Of a stretch of DNA of 64,000 bases, positions 40,601-52,275 are shown one piece after another. Every line of letters begins with the position of its first letter. The first letter of the stretch is position 1. The position numbers and the translations under genes were made by a program. The DNA comes from Leuctra nigra (taxonomy: Eukaryota > Arthropoda > Insecta > Plecoptera > Leuctridae): contig OW203762.1 in assembly GCA_934045905.1 (NCBI GenBank), positions 41,889,702-41,953,701 of the forward strand. Reading direction: 5' to 3'. Under the pieces are notes generated by a model, which worked only from the letters and a program-made list of their open reading frames with translations, was not told the DNA's origin and searched no databases.

Positions 40601-43600
40601 ATTCTTTCACACTAGACTAAAAGCTCTACTAAATCCGAAGAAAATGGTGTTTAGAGTGACAACAACGTCGACAGTTATAAAAAAGATATTGGAGCTTCAA
40701 GCTGCATATGGTGGTCTTTGTAAGACCGAAATAAGACGCGAGGAACTTTCCGTTCTTTTAAATGTGCGTTCCAACGTTCCAAGAGTACCTATTCTTTACG
40801 TGGAAAGCGCACTGAACAAAGAAAAGCATGTCTCTAGATTCTTTTCCATTAATAATTTAGGATTGCCAAGAGTAACTACACTATCACGATACATGGAAAG
40901 AGCTCTCTTATCCTAGTTCCTGTTTAGGTAACCTCTTTTTTTGTTTTTGTCGTCTTTAACAAAAATACTATTTTTAATTTGAGTTACTTCTACGTTATGT
41001 TAAAGACATATTTCGAGCTTGAGACCAATACTAAAAGTCATGAACAAAATATTTTAATAATATTTTTTTTCCTGGCATCAACAAACGCTAATATGATGAC
41101 AAAATATTGTCATTCAATGTGAATGTGATAATAAAGCAGTGGAAACTGATGCTGTGTATAGTTGGAGTTTCAAATGCTTCTTCTGAGCAGATTTTACAAC
41201 TTACAACTACTGTGCATTTTTAAACAGCGCCGGAAACATATTACTAACCTCAAAAACCAACCAAGCTTGATTAATTGATCCAATTTTTCCACCTCAAGGC
41301 AACATAACAAAAATTGATTAAAAAGCAGGAAAAGTGGTTAAACGTGTGAAAATGATTTATACGTGTTAACCAATCACAGTACCCCGAGAGGCTTCAACTG
41401 TGGCAGTCGGAACGGGAGCTCAAAGTTGCGGCAAATTGGTGAGGGACGCAGGGGCCCCAGTGCAGTGCAGATCCATACGTAGCCTTAACAAAATAAAAAC
41501 ATGCTAGTATTACGACGGAACATGAAACCAATTTTTAGATATACCTGTGTAGGAAATGAAAAATTGTTCTTTATCATGATAAAATGGCCTGGTAGAATAT
41601 AACTAAAAGTGTTGAAAAGTCACAACCGAAAACCACGAAATTTTGTTATTCAGAATGTTTAACACAAGTAGAAATTTTATTCAGGTCGAGTTTTTATCGT
41701 GTCTTTATATAAAGTTATTCTTTTCACACTTGATGATTTCTATGCCCTGGGGTGATTTATCATGATCCGGGAATTCAAAAGTAAAGTAACTCGCTCGCAC
41801 GATGGTGTGATCGGAACTTATTGCCAATACTTCAACATAGAGATCCTTTTATTGGTGGATTTATCAGCCAGGAAGATGGTTCAACAAATGATGAAGTGCG
41901 GTTCACCATCATGCTTGATTGTGATAGTAAAATCTGCTTGAGTAAGGAAATAATCAGTTTCATTCATGAATAAAAAGTAAGTATATCATATATTTAATTA
42001 TTTAAAATTAACATGGAGAAATGCTTACTATTTAAACAACTAAATATCCTTTTATGCGTAAGAAAAACAAAACAAGATTGGGATTTGCACCTACGAGACG
42101 TTGGCGAGTTTTAGAGAACCATTTTGAGAGACATTTTACTGATTTTTAACACGCTTTGTGATTTCGTATGCGGTGTTGAAAATTGAACATAAACATTTAA
42201 ATTGTCTAGCGTGCATCGATTATCATCTTCACATTTTACACTATAAAATATTTCAAACGACTCATAATTGACAAAAGTGGTTGTTGAAATGACCTCAAAC
42301 TTTGTGAGTTAACGATATGTCACAAAATACATTCCATGTGGAGCAAAAAGAGAACATGCAAATCTACAATTGATATCACCTCTAAGCCTCATTAGTCGCA
42401 ATAATGCGCTGTTGCCAAGTCTCGACGTCCACCGCACGAAATGTAGCGGACATTCTTCTCTGGCAACTCCCGTTTAACGACAGGGTTTATTCAGCACGGG
42501 TCTGCAATGCCGTTCCATTCCTCTAATTTCGTTACGAAACACAAATGTTGAAAAACACAATTATGTGCGTTCTTCACCCATTCGCGTAAAATATTTTTAT
42601 TTTGATGAAACATGTGTGTGGTTTTATATGTCAAGTTCTAAAAAAGGTAGAAAGAAAAACAAACTAGAGTTACCTACATTTTCTTCCGTAACAGCAATTT
42701 TTATTGCTGTGAGCTAATTTACGTAATCCAATTAGTAGGAAAGGTTCCGTGAATTTCTCTGCAATGTAATTTATTGTGGTTGGATCCACCGTGCATGCTG
42801 CTACCATATATTGCGTGATGAACACGGGCTGGCACCTCTACATCATCCATATTTATTATTATTCCTATCTTAGTCTTATATTTGTTATAAAACAATAGTA
42901 GTCTTCAAAGTAGGTAATACGTATAATAAAATCTAATTCTAATTCTAACCAATTATATTCGAGGAATATAAAACTACTGTCAATGTAATCTAATTATAAT
43001 CAGGTTTATTGAACAATTAATTAATAATTCTACTTGAATTCTCCGTGGGGTGTTTCAGCTCATTGCTTTAAGTAATTGTCTTTTCTAAACTGAGCATTAG
43101 TGGAAATGTAATTATCTTCGTACTTCTGAAGCACTCTCCCACTTTCCCGCCCTCTTGTCTCACATGGGAACTCACAAATACTTGACTTAGTTATCAGGAT
43201 CTGTGAATTACCTACACTAATTACTTACCTACTCTCTGATGCCAATTGCTTTTCAACCCTTTAATCAGTTTGTGTTTGGGGAGCGGGACTGAACTTTTTT
43301 AAAGTTCTACAGCAAAGAGATTGATTTTTTTCGATCGTGCACTTTGTAAAGGCGAGTATATAAAAGATGGGTCACACCAACTCGGCCGTTACAGTGACAA
43401 TATTCGCTTTGGCTTGAACCAACCTTTAGAATTGAGATGTCGACGGTGGTGATAAATTCAGGTGAATCGGTGGCAAACATCAAGATGGTTAACCGCAGTT
43501 GCTGGGCTAGAAACCACATAACGATTCCAAGCTGGACTCACTGTTCCATTCCTAAAGCTTTTGAGGAGTCATATCAGCCGGAAGGAAATAAAAGAAATAA

Positions 43601-43735
43601 AATTCAAGTAAAATATGAATAGTAATTCGTTGTTAATGCGTGAAAAGGCAGCATGCAACGCTCGTGCCCCGTGTCGGGAACATGACATGTCATGTTACAA
43701 TCTACTCCCTTTACATGTAGTATGGGTTTTACCTT
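34621..43735. other. Non-coding stretch
   Basis: About 9 kb with no gene I can support on either strand. It holds a run of CTATG/CATAG-like short repeats near 40020-40080 and a 110-codon unrecognised frame at 40584-40916. It is otherwise featureless AT-rich DNA. Confidence 0.4.
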
Positions 43736-43752
43736 CCCCCCCCCCCCCCCCC
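43736..43752. repeat. Poly(C) tract, 17 nt
   Basis: Uninterrupted run of 17 C. The overlapping frames on both strands here are products of the run. Confidence 0.9.
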
Positions 43753-44882
43753 TGGCTGGCGTGCGCCCCCCACGACTGGCCCAAGCGTCGAGCTGGGCTC
43801 TAATCGCCCGGCAATCTGATTTGGTCGCCCACTTCGCATACCGTTGCACACGGCTTCCTCTGTGAAATTCACTCGAGTATTATGACGATTTGTCATGGTA
43901 CTTCTTGTTCAAGGTTGAAGTAAGTATTTCAGATTCATTACAAACGCCACAAATAAACGGGAGCTGAGAAAATGCTCAGTTGTTATTCCATTTTCCGTCG
44001 ATGGTAACAGTGATGGATTGGCGGAAACCCGGAGAAGTTTATTAAAAATACCTTTTATGGGAGATTATTCAAGATATAAATGCTTTTTATTGTTTTAAAG
44101 TACTGGATGATTGACATTAACGAACGGGGATAAAAAAACAAGCTCGAATAATCTCCACGGTGATTATTCAGCTTTTCACCCTGTCGATAATGTATCAAAA
44201 CTTTAGGACGTTTAGGCGTAAGTCATGTACAGGCTTACTTGCTACTTGCTAATCTCTTGTTATCCATCTTCTTCGGCTTAAAGCTTACTAATGACGAGCT
44301 TCGAAACAACTTGAAACTAAAATGAGCTGGAAATTATACTCTCAAAACAACACGAAACATCTGCATACTTGACAAAATGGCGGAAACCCCAGAGTGGATC
44401 TTAGTTGAGTCGAAGCGATTCATTTAGTGAAACCACACGCGTCGTTTTATAACAATTGTGGGCTCATTACGTCGAGCCTAGAGACCTATCCCCTCATTAC
44501 ACATTCCATCTGTAATGAACCAACTGATGTTCGCTACATTCACATGTGAAACCGGATGCAGTAATTACTGTGCTGCGGTTTGTACTCCACATGTCCATAG
44601 ACGAACAGATACTGTGATCGGAACAAAGGTTGTGCTGTTCACGTTGATGCGATACAATATGTCAATTTGTAGCATCACAGTCCAGGGACGTTATAATGGA
44701 AGTTTTTTGATCTTCGATTTGATATGTGTAATAAATGCCTATTTTATTCTCCTAGGTTTTCCAATTTGTATTTGTATTTTTAATTGTTTTTGCTGCACTA
44801 GGACAGTAACACGAATAGTACAACATTTTTAACATAATTACCTACAATACAAAATTACCTGCTTATTGTTTAACTACATACT
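43753..44882. other. Non-coding stretch
   Basis: No supported gene. The 105-codon frame at 44515-44832 has a hydrophobic end but no recognisable domain. Confidence 0.4.
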
Positions 44883-44890
44883 GGTTAAAG

Positions 44891-45419
44891 CAGCAGTCGC
44901 CAACCGGTGGTCCGCGGACCACTGGTGGTCCGCGAGAAAATTTTGGTGGTCCGCAGAGAAAATTGGAAGTTTACTTTTAAGTTTCCATGCAATTTATTTA
45001 ATTTAGAAAAATGGCACAACACAAATGTATTGAATTCGGACATGTTTCAATACGTAATAATGCCTTTACAAAGTATCTACCTACCAACTATACGTATTCA
45101 CTAGCTCTATAATGAAAATAATATCAGTTTCCGAGTATTTTTCCAATACCTATAAGAGTTATTTTAAACGCTTTTTCTGGAAAAAAAAGTTGGCTGAAAT
45201 AGCGTAGAAACGCGCCAAATGACTTCCTGAAAACCAAAAATTTCCGGGGCTAAGCGCCCCGGACCCGCTTGGTGCTGGGGGGCCCTCCCCCCAGACCCCC
45301 CATTGTCTCCCTCACCAATAATATTTCCCGTCATACGTATTTTACGCGCCTGAGTGGTCCCCGAGATATAAAATTGTCATATAAGTGGTCCGCGAGGTCC
45401 AAAAGGTTGGCGACCGCTG
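44891..45419 (+). mobile_element. hAT-type MITE, 529 bp, with 8-bp TSD
   Basis: The ends are near-perfect inverted repeats: CAGCAGTCGCCAACC on the left and, reversed, CAGCGGTCGCCAACC on the right. Perfect 8-bp direct repeats GGTTAAAG flank them (44883-44890 and 45420-45427). An 8-bp duplication with CAG-type ends is diagnostic of the hAT superfamily. GGTGGTCCGCG motifs recur near both ends, as expected of subterminal transposase sites. A markedly GC-rich core lies at 45245-45305. No transposase frame is present. The exact duplication suggests a fairly recent insertion. Confidence 0.85.
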
Positions 45420-45604
45420 GGTTAAAGGGACTTGAATGAGGTGTATTATTTTGACGTTTTATCATATGTTTTTCTCCCAGTGCTGAAGACTGATGATGAC
45501 CATTTATACTATTTCAATTAGTTATGAACCTCATTCTCGTTGGTTCACAGAGTCGTTAGTATGCGCTGCGTTTGCGGTGATACTCTGCTGATGTGTTTGC
45601 GTTG

Positions 45605-45665
45605 GCCCTGAAAAGGGCCGGTTGCGACGTTTCGGAGAGATTGCTCATCTTCAGGCTCCGAGTGC
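45605..45665 (-). mobile_element. Penelope-like end: hammerhead-like core and histone-type stem-loop
   Basis: Read on the minus strand, CTGAAGATGAGC...TCTCCGAAACGTCGC gives the conserved core pattern of hammerhead ribozymes carried by Penelope-like elements. It is followed by GGCCCTTTTCAGGGCC (45620-45605). That hairpin has a perfect 6-bp stem and a TTTC loop, matching the replication-dependent histone mRNA 3' stem-loop. No histone frame lies upstream, so a mobile element is more likely than a histone gene. The same two-part arrangement occurs at 13309-13363 and, degenerate, at 61104-61135. Confidence 0.5.
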
Positions 45666-45784
45666 CAGAAAATGGAGAGAATGAAAATGCACATTAGATA
45701 GTTTCACGGCAGAAGATATCGCAGCAGTTATATTGTATATTCTTCATGCATGCATATCATCTTGTTTTGAGCTATAAATGTTAT

Positions 45785-46780
45785 AACTAGGAAAACGCTC
45801 AGAGTAACGCGTTGATGAGCGAGCACGGATACGTGCAAATTCTCGAACCGGAAATGCGTACACAACGCACATAAAACATATACATCCATATTGAATTGAA
45901 ATAATATGAGCCACTCAATCATGAATCAACATAAAAGTATATGCTTTTCATCGAAACTTGAAAATGACATCTAAGCACCCTGGTACAAAAGCAAATCAGA
46001 TTCAATTCAACTGGCACTGGAAAACATTCATTTCGATACTTCATATCTGACAGATATTAAAAATGTCAATAAGTTCATACGTTCTTAACTGATTGGGATG
46101 ATAAACTGTAAAATAAGAGACAATGTTGGTCTTACTGACCATGCAAAATATGAGTTTGATCACATTAATCGAAGACCATTTTCATTTTTCAACCTATCAG
46201 GAGACCAATTTTAACCAACGAATGAATTTCAAAAAAATTATGGTATGCAAACAGAAAAGGTTGTCTCTACATGTGTGCAAAATTTGAGCTCGATAGAAGA
46301 AAAACTCTGACCTGTAGCCAAAATATGAGTTTGATCAGATTTATCGAAGACCATTGTCATTTTTCAACCTACCATCAGGAGATGTTTTTTAAATTTTAAC
46401 CAATCAATGGATTTCAAAAAAATTAGGGTCTGCAAACAGAGAGATTGTACATTTTTAAATCATCGCTGAAAGAATTATTAATTAAGAATTGTTTTTATTC
46501 AATTGACGAGTTTCTTAAAGCAAAATGTATGTAGTTATAATGTATTATTGTTTTAATTGTTATGTATTGACTGACGTGTCCAATATCATTTTGTAATGAT
46601 CAAATAGGGATGAATAAAAAACTTAAACTTAACTTAAAAAGGTTGGTTGTACCTACATGTGTGCAAAATTTCAGATCGATGGGTGAAACATTGTGACCTG
46701 TGTATCGGCTATTAACAGAAAAAAAAATAACAGAGGTCCGTGTCAAAAGAGTCAAAACGAGACGCTCGCTTCGCTCGCGC
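45785..46780 (-). mobile_element. Helitron-like dispersed repeat, copy 3
   Basis: On the minus strand this copy starts with GCGAGCGAAGCGAGCGTCTC (about 46776-46757). It carries two imperfect tandem sub-repeats about 178 bp apart (46139-46260 and 46317-46443, each with AATATGAGTTTGATCA on the plus strand). It ends GCTCGCTCATCAACGCGTTACTCTGAGCGTTTTCCTAG, followed by T. The AACGC/GCGTT hairpin is perfect here. A LINE tail is inserted at 46451-46640. No coding sequence belongs to the repeat itself. Confidence 0.55.
46451..46640 (+). mobile_element. 5'-truncated LINE tail nested in the repeat
   Basis: Positions 46457-46534 encode 25 residues including LIKNCFYSIDEFL and then TAG. This matches the C-terminal tail typical of LINE ORF2 proteins (FYSVxEFL pattern). 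A 3' UTR follows and an A-rich end (GAATAAAAAACTTAAACTT). TTGTAC occurs immediately left (46445-46450) and again just right (46647-46652), a likely target duplication. It interrupts the second sub-repeat of the 45785-46780 element. Confidence 0.55.
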
Positions 46781-47208
46781 AATAATTTATGTTCCAATTT
46801 TACATTTTACAATTCTTTTCAGTTAGTATTTGAACCTGAAATATGGTTAAAAATTTTAGGGAAACGAAACTTACCTTTTTGGCATATTAGTACCTAGGTA
46901 TTATAATAAAAATACTTATACTTATTCTTATAATTATGTAAATATTCAATATACATATTCAAATTATATAAATATTCAAATATTCAAACATAAATTATAT
47001 ATATACAAATTTCCAGATTTCAGGCAATCAAAAAACACATCAAAATTAAAAATTGCGATGTTTGTATTTCAAAGCATGCAACTAATATTCCCGATTGAAA
47101 CGATGTCGTTTTGGCTGTTTAATCTCAGTTTTGCTCCATTCGCCTAAGCATCCTCGCTAAATAGGCTTAATTTCGTTTGTTTGCTAATTACGAAATGTTT
47201 GCAGAGAA
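46781..47208. other. Non-coding stretch
   Basis: AT-rich with short ATTCAAATA-type simple repeats around 46930-47010. Nothing else seen. Confidence 0.4.
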
Positions 47209-47646
47209 ATGTCTGAAATTATCTCAGAAATGTTTGAACAGATCAGTTTAATCTGGAATTTTCCTACCGAAGTGAACCCTGTCTTTGCGCAATGCATGAA
47301 TAACTACCGGCAGCTTTCTTTGGAGCCTTGCGATTCTTTTGACGATGAATTATCTGCTAATTTTACGCAAGATTACCCGTATCGGAAATATTTCCCCGAG
47401 ATATTATGCACGTATGATTTGCCAAAGCGAAGGGCTCCCTCCTTGAACAATCTGTATTTGAGCATAAAAATCAATAATTCATTTCCTGCCACAGACATCG
47501 TTCATACGATTTCTATAAAAACAAGAGAAAATTCAAATGCCGCCAGAGATTTTGTTTATTCTTCTACTTTGATTTTAATTTTAAATCCACATCTCATCTC
47601 GATAGAAAAGATTCGTTCGTCGACAATCTTGAAGAGATTCCGATGA
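47209..47646 (+). CDS. Unrecognised 145-codon open frame
   Basis: This is the longest open frame outside the mobile elements, ATG to TGA. The predicted 145-aa protein has an acidic first half and a lysine/arginine-containing C-terminus. It has no signal peptide, transmembrane segment or motif that I recognise. A TTTGCAG acceptor-like sequence sits just before the start. Length alone is not strong evidence in 64 kb read in six frames, so chance is quite possible. It lies about 700 bp left of the Harbinger end and shows no link to it. Confidence 0.15.
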   Translation: MSEIISEMFEQISLIWNFPTEVNPVFAQCMNNYRQLSLEPCDSFDDELSANFTQDYPYRKYFPEILCTYDLPKRRAPSLNNLYLSIKINNSFPATDIVHTISIKTRENSNAARDFVYSSTLILILNPHLISIEKIRSSTILKRFR

Positions 47647-48059
47647 CAATTTTGAAAAGATTGCGTTGACAATAAAGGAAATGGAGACGAAGCCTTTTTT
47701 GTCAACAAAGAAATATGCCGAATCAAATGAACTTTAAACTGAAGAATTTCGCTCAATACGAAACATATAAAAGCAATTCACATGCAACTATATAACGGTG
47801 AATTTTAAATCACACCGTTTTTCTTGTATGAAAGAACCGAGATATTTTCTCCATTCGATCAAGAAATAGTGTAGAAAGCAATATGAAAATAATATGGTTG
47901 TATTTTATCAAATATAACTTTTCTTGCATACATCCAAACACAATAGCAAAATTTAGGTACACTTATTTTTCAGCTGTAGCTGTAAGTTTAACTATAAATA
48001 TTCTCATCGTTATAATTCTTCTGAATATAAAATAAAACCAAATAGTATCAAACAGTTTT

Positions 48060-48107
48060 TTTTTGTCTGGGGCTTAACTTCGCACTGTTGTGCAGCGAGG
48101 CTAATGG
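48060..48107 (-). repeat. SINE tail fragment, reversed
   Basis: Read on the plus strand, GGCTTAACTTCGCACTGTTGTGCAGCGAGGCTAATGG is the reverse complement of the tail of the SINE at 22000-22256 with a few differences. Only this part is preserved. A run of T at 48056-48065 would be the reversed A-rich end. Confidence 0.55.
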
Positions 48108-48876
48108 CGACTTTCATCAAACAGTTCTATATATACCTTTTCACTTTCAACTTTTGTCACATCCCTTTCTTTTTCCCGCGGTTGAATCTAAATACCTCAC
48201 GTGTTTGGCTTTTCTGCTTGAATATGATGTCGTGATAAACGCTCTCAAAGATTATTCGAAATCCGGGCGAATTGGACGGGACGCTGTGTTGACGCGAGTT
48301 TTAAATTTGCATTCTACAATTGTAACCCGTATTACCGAGATATGCGACAAGTGACAAGTGAGAAGTGACAAAATGTTCTCACATTTAGATCTCATCTCGC
48401 TTTCCGACAATTTGGTATTCCCGAGTTCCATTAGGCGACAACTCTTGCGAGATCCTAGTAGTCACCTCTTCATCCCCTCCAATGTCTACCAGTGACAACT
48501 CAGCGGTCCCTCGACGCGAGGCTAGCCAATCAAAAACCTTGTTACAAAAATGCCGTGGCGGCAGGATTCAATCTTGACGAAAAACACTGTTATCCCAAAC
48601 TGCAAATGATGTTGAGTTAATAGATCCTCATATTACTATTTATATCTAATAAAAGTAATACAGTGTTCATTGTATATTTGCGTGCTCTCACGTTGTAACC
48701 ATTTATTTATATTTATGTAAGCAACTTTTCGAACTTTTCGGTATAAACCTAGGTAATTATGGTTTCGCGCACTATCTGAACGTACTGACTCACTTCCAAG
48801 AATTACCCTTTTGGATCAATTAGTCATTGCCTTGCGGCCTAAACCATCCCTTTAACTTCCTTTATACAAATACAGA

Positions 48877-51800
48877 ATGAGTCATTCGCGCATCGTCTTC
48901 AATTCAAGCATCATGCCTGCCGTAAGAGTGACGAGACAACAAAAAGAAACCTTGGTTAGGTTTATGGAAGATAATTTAGTTTTTTATAGGGGGAAATTCA
49001 CCCCTTCGTTTACCAAAGAAGAAAGCCAGAAGAAATGGGAAGAGTTGGCCACAATATTGAACAGTTGTGAGGGCCCAGAGAAAGAAAAAGAAAAGTGGAA
49101 GAAGGTAAGAAAATTGTAGTATTTGCTTGCATTTAGTAGGTAGGTATCTAAATCTAAAATTTACATAATATCAATGAATATTTTCGCCTTGCAATACATA
49201 ATTATGATTTGTTTTGTATTCCTTGAAATAACTTTATTAGTTTTGAATAAAATAATATTGAGAAAAAAACACGTGGCATTCATTGACTCCAATAAATAAG
49301 CCTATGGACAAAGGCAACCCCATTATAGGAGACAACCCCATTATAAATACCCCTATGGGTGTACTATAATTTCAAATTCAAGAAAATACATTTAAATAAG
49401 TAACTTATATTTATCTTATTTTGCTGTACTTTGGTTCAGTTGTTTTACAAACAAAGGAAGTTGTTTCTAATTAATTTTACTAATTTATCCATATAAAAGT
49501 AGGGACACTTTATACTTCTTTAGAAGTGGAACTAATACTTCGATTAAGTAGGCTTTATGTTTCAATATCCAACCCTAAACAATATGCAATGTATGGTTTC
49601 AGACATGGGATGACCTCAAGGGAAACGTCAAGGAGAAGGTCCGGGAGAACGAGCGGAGAATGCTCCAGACGGGAGGAGGCTCTCCACTACCCTTATTAGA
49701 GCTCAACAACGTGGAGCAGCGAGTAGCGGCACTTCTGGGGGAAGTGTTGCTAAGGGGGATCGCTGGTGTCGAGGAGGGAGGCGTAAGTTGCTTACAAAAG
49801 ATACAATTTAATTTTATAATGGTCTATGTAGAAACATAAATTTCTAAACTGCTATCAAGCTTCATTGCTAAGAATTCCATGCATCTTTCCTACACATTAA
49901 ATTAATGAAGAATTTTAATTCCCAATTTCAAACGTTGCAAAGGAATATTGAGCATGTGGTGTTTTACTTTGTTCGACGGATCAGACACTTGAATATAGCT
50001 CATATATGTCCGTTTCTGCTTTGCCGATTTAAGTACCTAAGCTGTATTTTTGTCCGATCGAGCAACTGCGTACAAAACTGCTATAATCAGTGTTGTTAAT
50101 AAAAAATACATTCTGACTAATAGACCTCAATGTCCATTTATAAGAAGGAAATATTGGAAGAATAAAAGTTTAGTTACAAGTAACACAATTCTAATTTATG
50201 CCAACAGGAGGACTCGGAAGAGGATGATCGGCTAGTCGAGAGCAGCGAAGTGTGGCAGGATGTCTTGATTGACCCAATTACAAACTACATCTGCGAGAGA
50301 ACGCTGCCGGAGACGCCAGTTGCCGGGACATCCGCTGGTCGCCCCGAGAAGAGGCCAGCTCAGAGGGAGATCCAGAGTGGTGAGTTAGGCAAATTATAAT
50401 AAATAACGGTGTGTACAAGTTAATCAGTGTATTATTTCAATACCACATGAAGAATTTTTACATCAAATTTCACAAAACATTTTGAGTGAAAATGCTCTAA
50501 AATGCTCCACGGGTTCCCTTAACAAAAATGTTTCTCTAAACCGGCGGGAGAATGTAACACATTGAAGAAGGTGGTGATTTAAACGTCCCACCCTTCATGT
50601 TATACAAACTTTCTAATCTTAAAGTCGTGGAATTTGCATAAAAATTCCGATTTAATTGTATATATATCATTCATAAATAAAGAACAACATAGAAACATTT
50701 TGGTTGTTATTACAATTCTAAAAATTACTAGTCAGACTAACGTACCTACCAATGGTTAGAGCAACATCAAGTTGTAAAAAGCTATGCCTACTTGTAGGGA
50801 AATTCTTGTGCTGCACAAGCACAATATGGATTCCCACTATGACATCAATATAATTTTATATTGATATCTTATTTATTTACACAGTTAATGGGATATTTCA
50901 TCCTATATTCATTACAACAAATATGTCAACACTTTCATATGATATAATATTTGAATCTCCTTCCAAAACAAAATGTAGGTAGGTACATAGAAAATTTGGC
51001 ATACAAATAATTTTGTTTAATTCAAACACTTCTGCATCATATATAAAAAAATGCAATCTCTTTCATGCAAATTTTGTGTGTCAATTGAAAAATACAGTAA
51101 TAGGTACTCAAAAGAAAACTAAATGAAATTGTGAAAATGATTATGCTGGTCTTGTCAACACAATGTCATACCAAGAACATTTAGCTTAAACGCTTTTGGT
51201 ATCTATGTAATAATTCAAAATAGATAGTTGTAAGAACTGCGGTACCTATGTTAATTACTGCTAGTAATCGGTATGCTAGTAAGAATGTTAAAGGAGATAC
51301 ATTCGCAAGCTATGTAATATTTATTGTTCACAACCCTTCAATGGTGATTGAATTCAGAATCAAGTACTACATATTCAGACCTACCTATCTTTAGTCATGA
51401 AATAAAAATAAAATAACTATGATTGCTCTTGAAGCATGACCTATCTGTAGTCATGAAACAAAAATAAAATAACTATGATTGCTCTTGAAGTCTCTATAAA
51501 TTACACCCAATGGGGTTGTTCACTGCCATTTGCTCTCACTCGCAGCGCTAGCGGCATTTGAGGTGTCTCTCTCTCTGATTGGTTGGTCTCTGAATCCAAG
51601 ATCTCTGAATTAAACTCCCGCCAAGGTTTAAAAACCTTCCATTCCGCTAGATGCATTTTGATTGGCACTCTCCCAGACGATTAGAACAGCAGCGCCATCT
51701 ACAATAGTTTTGCGTGAACAACCCCATTGGCAATTTCCAGAAGTAAAACAAATGGCGAATCGAGAACTATTATTAAAAATAAAAATAAGAGCAAGAAAAA

Positions 51801-52275
51801 CTCTATGAATCATCAGAATCATTCCAATGCCAACTAATTTCACAATGATTGCTCTTGAAATTAATAACCAAAAAATTTTGCTAATTAATTACAAATGGTT
51901 GAATCAATGGAGAGTGAAAAATTATGCATTTATATCAAATGTCCAAACATAGCGTGACATACTCCTTGAAAATTAAAACTAAAATATATCTACATGATTG
52001 TTCTAGGGAGCCAAGCATACCACCTCCCGACGCTGCCCACCACCAAGAGGCGGCGTTCGACTGTAAGTGCCAGTGTCTCCGTGGAGGATGAGTTGGCGGC
52101 GTCGCACAAGGACATGGCCAGCGCCAACCTCGAGATGGCCAAGTCCCTTGGCGAGATGGTTGGAATCATGAGGCAGAGCGCTGAAATGAATATAGCGCTG
52201 ATGAGTGAGGCGGTGGCAGCACTTAACAGCCATGCGAGAAGCATGGAAGTAATTGCCCAACATTTGTCAAAATAA
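48877..52275 (+). CDS. Harbinger Myb/SANT-like DNA-binding protein
   Basis: Four exons (48877-49104, 49603-49782, 50208-50379, 52007-52275) join at GT-AG sites in phases 0, 0 and 1 to give 282 residues. An ATG at 48913 is an alternative start. Residues about 18-95 form a Myb/SANT-like domain of the zeste type, with regularly spaced aromatics in FMEDN, KKWEELA and KWKKTWDDLK; the first splice falls inside the last of these. An acidic middle (EDSEEDD) follows, then a basic KRRR cluster that may be a nuclear signal. A C-terminal region of about 70 residues rich in Ala, Met and Glu is probably helical and self-associating. In Harbinger elements this partner binds transposon DNA and helps transposase nuclear entry. 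AATAAA at 52271-52276 overlaps the stop codon. No frame break was found. Confidence 0.8.
49105..49602 (+). other. Intron 1 of the Myb-like gene
   Basis: Donor GTAAGA, acceptor TTTCAG. It includes a short direct repeat of CAACCCCATTATA (about 49315-49350). Confidence 0.7.
51378..51490. repeat. Tandem duplication, 2 x about 55 bp
   Basis: Two copies end in AATAACTATGATTGCTCTTG (about 51378-51434 and 51438-51490), with a partial third GATTGCTCTTGAA near 51847. They lie in intron 3 of the Myb-like gene. Confidence 0.65.
51507..51730. mobile_element. MITE-like element in intron 3 of the Myb-like gene
   Basis: Perfect 17-bp inverted ends, CCAATGGGGTTGTTCAC at 51507-51523 and its reverse complement at 51714-51730, enclose 190 bp without coding capacity. 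A target duplication is not obvious, so the superfamily is unsettled; the GGGGTTGTTCAC core would suit a Harbinger-type end. It sits inside the intron and leaves both splice sites untouched. Confidence 0.65.

Noticed and set aside
40584..40916. 110-codon frame
   Set aside because: No recognisable motif, ordinary composition and no splice context; probably chance.
45605..45620. A replication-dependent histone gene end, from the stem-loop
   Set aside because: No histone coding sequence precedes it on the minus strand, and similar hairpins occur beside hammerhead-like and Penelope-like sequence.
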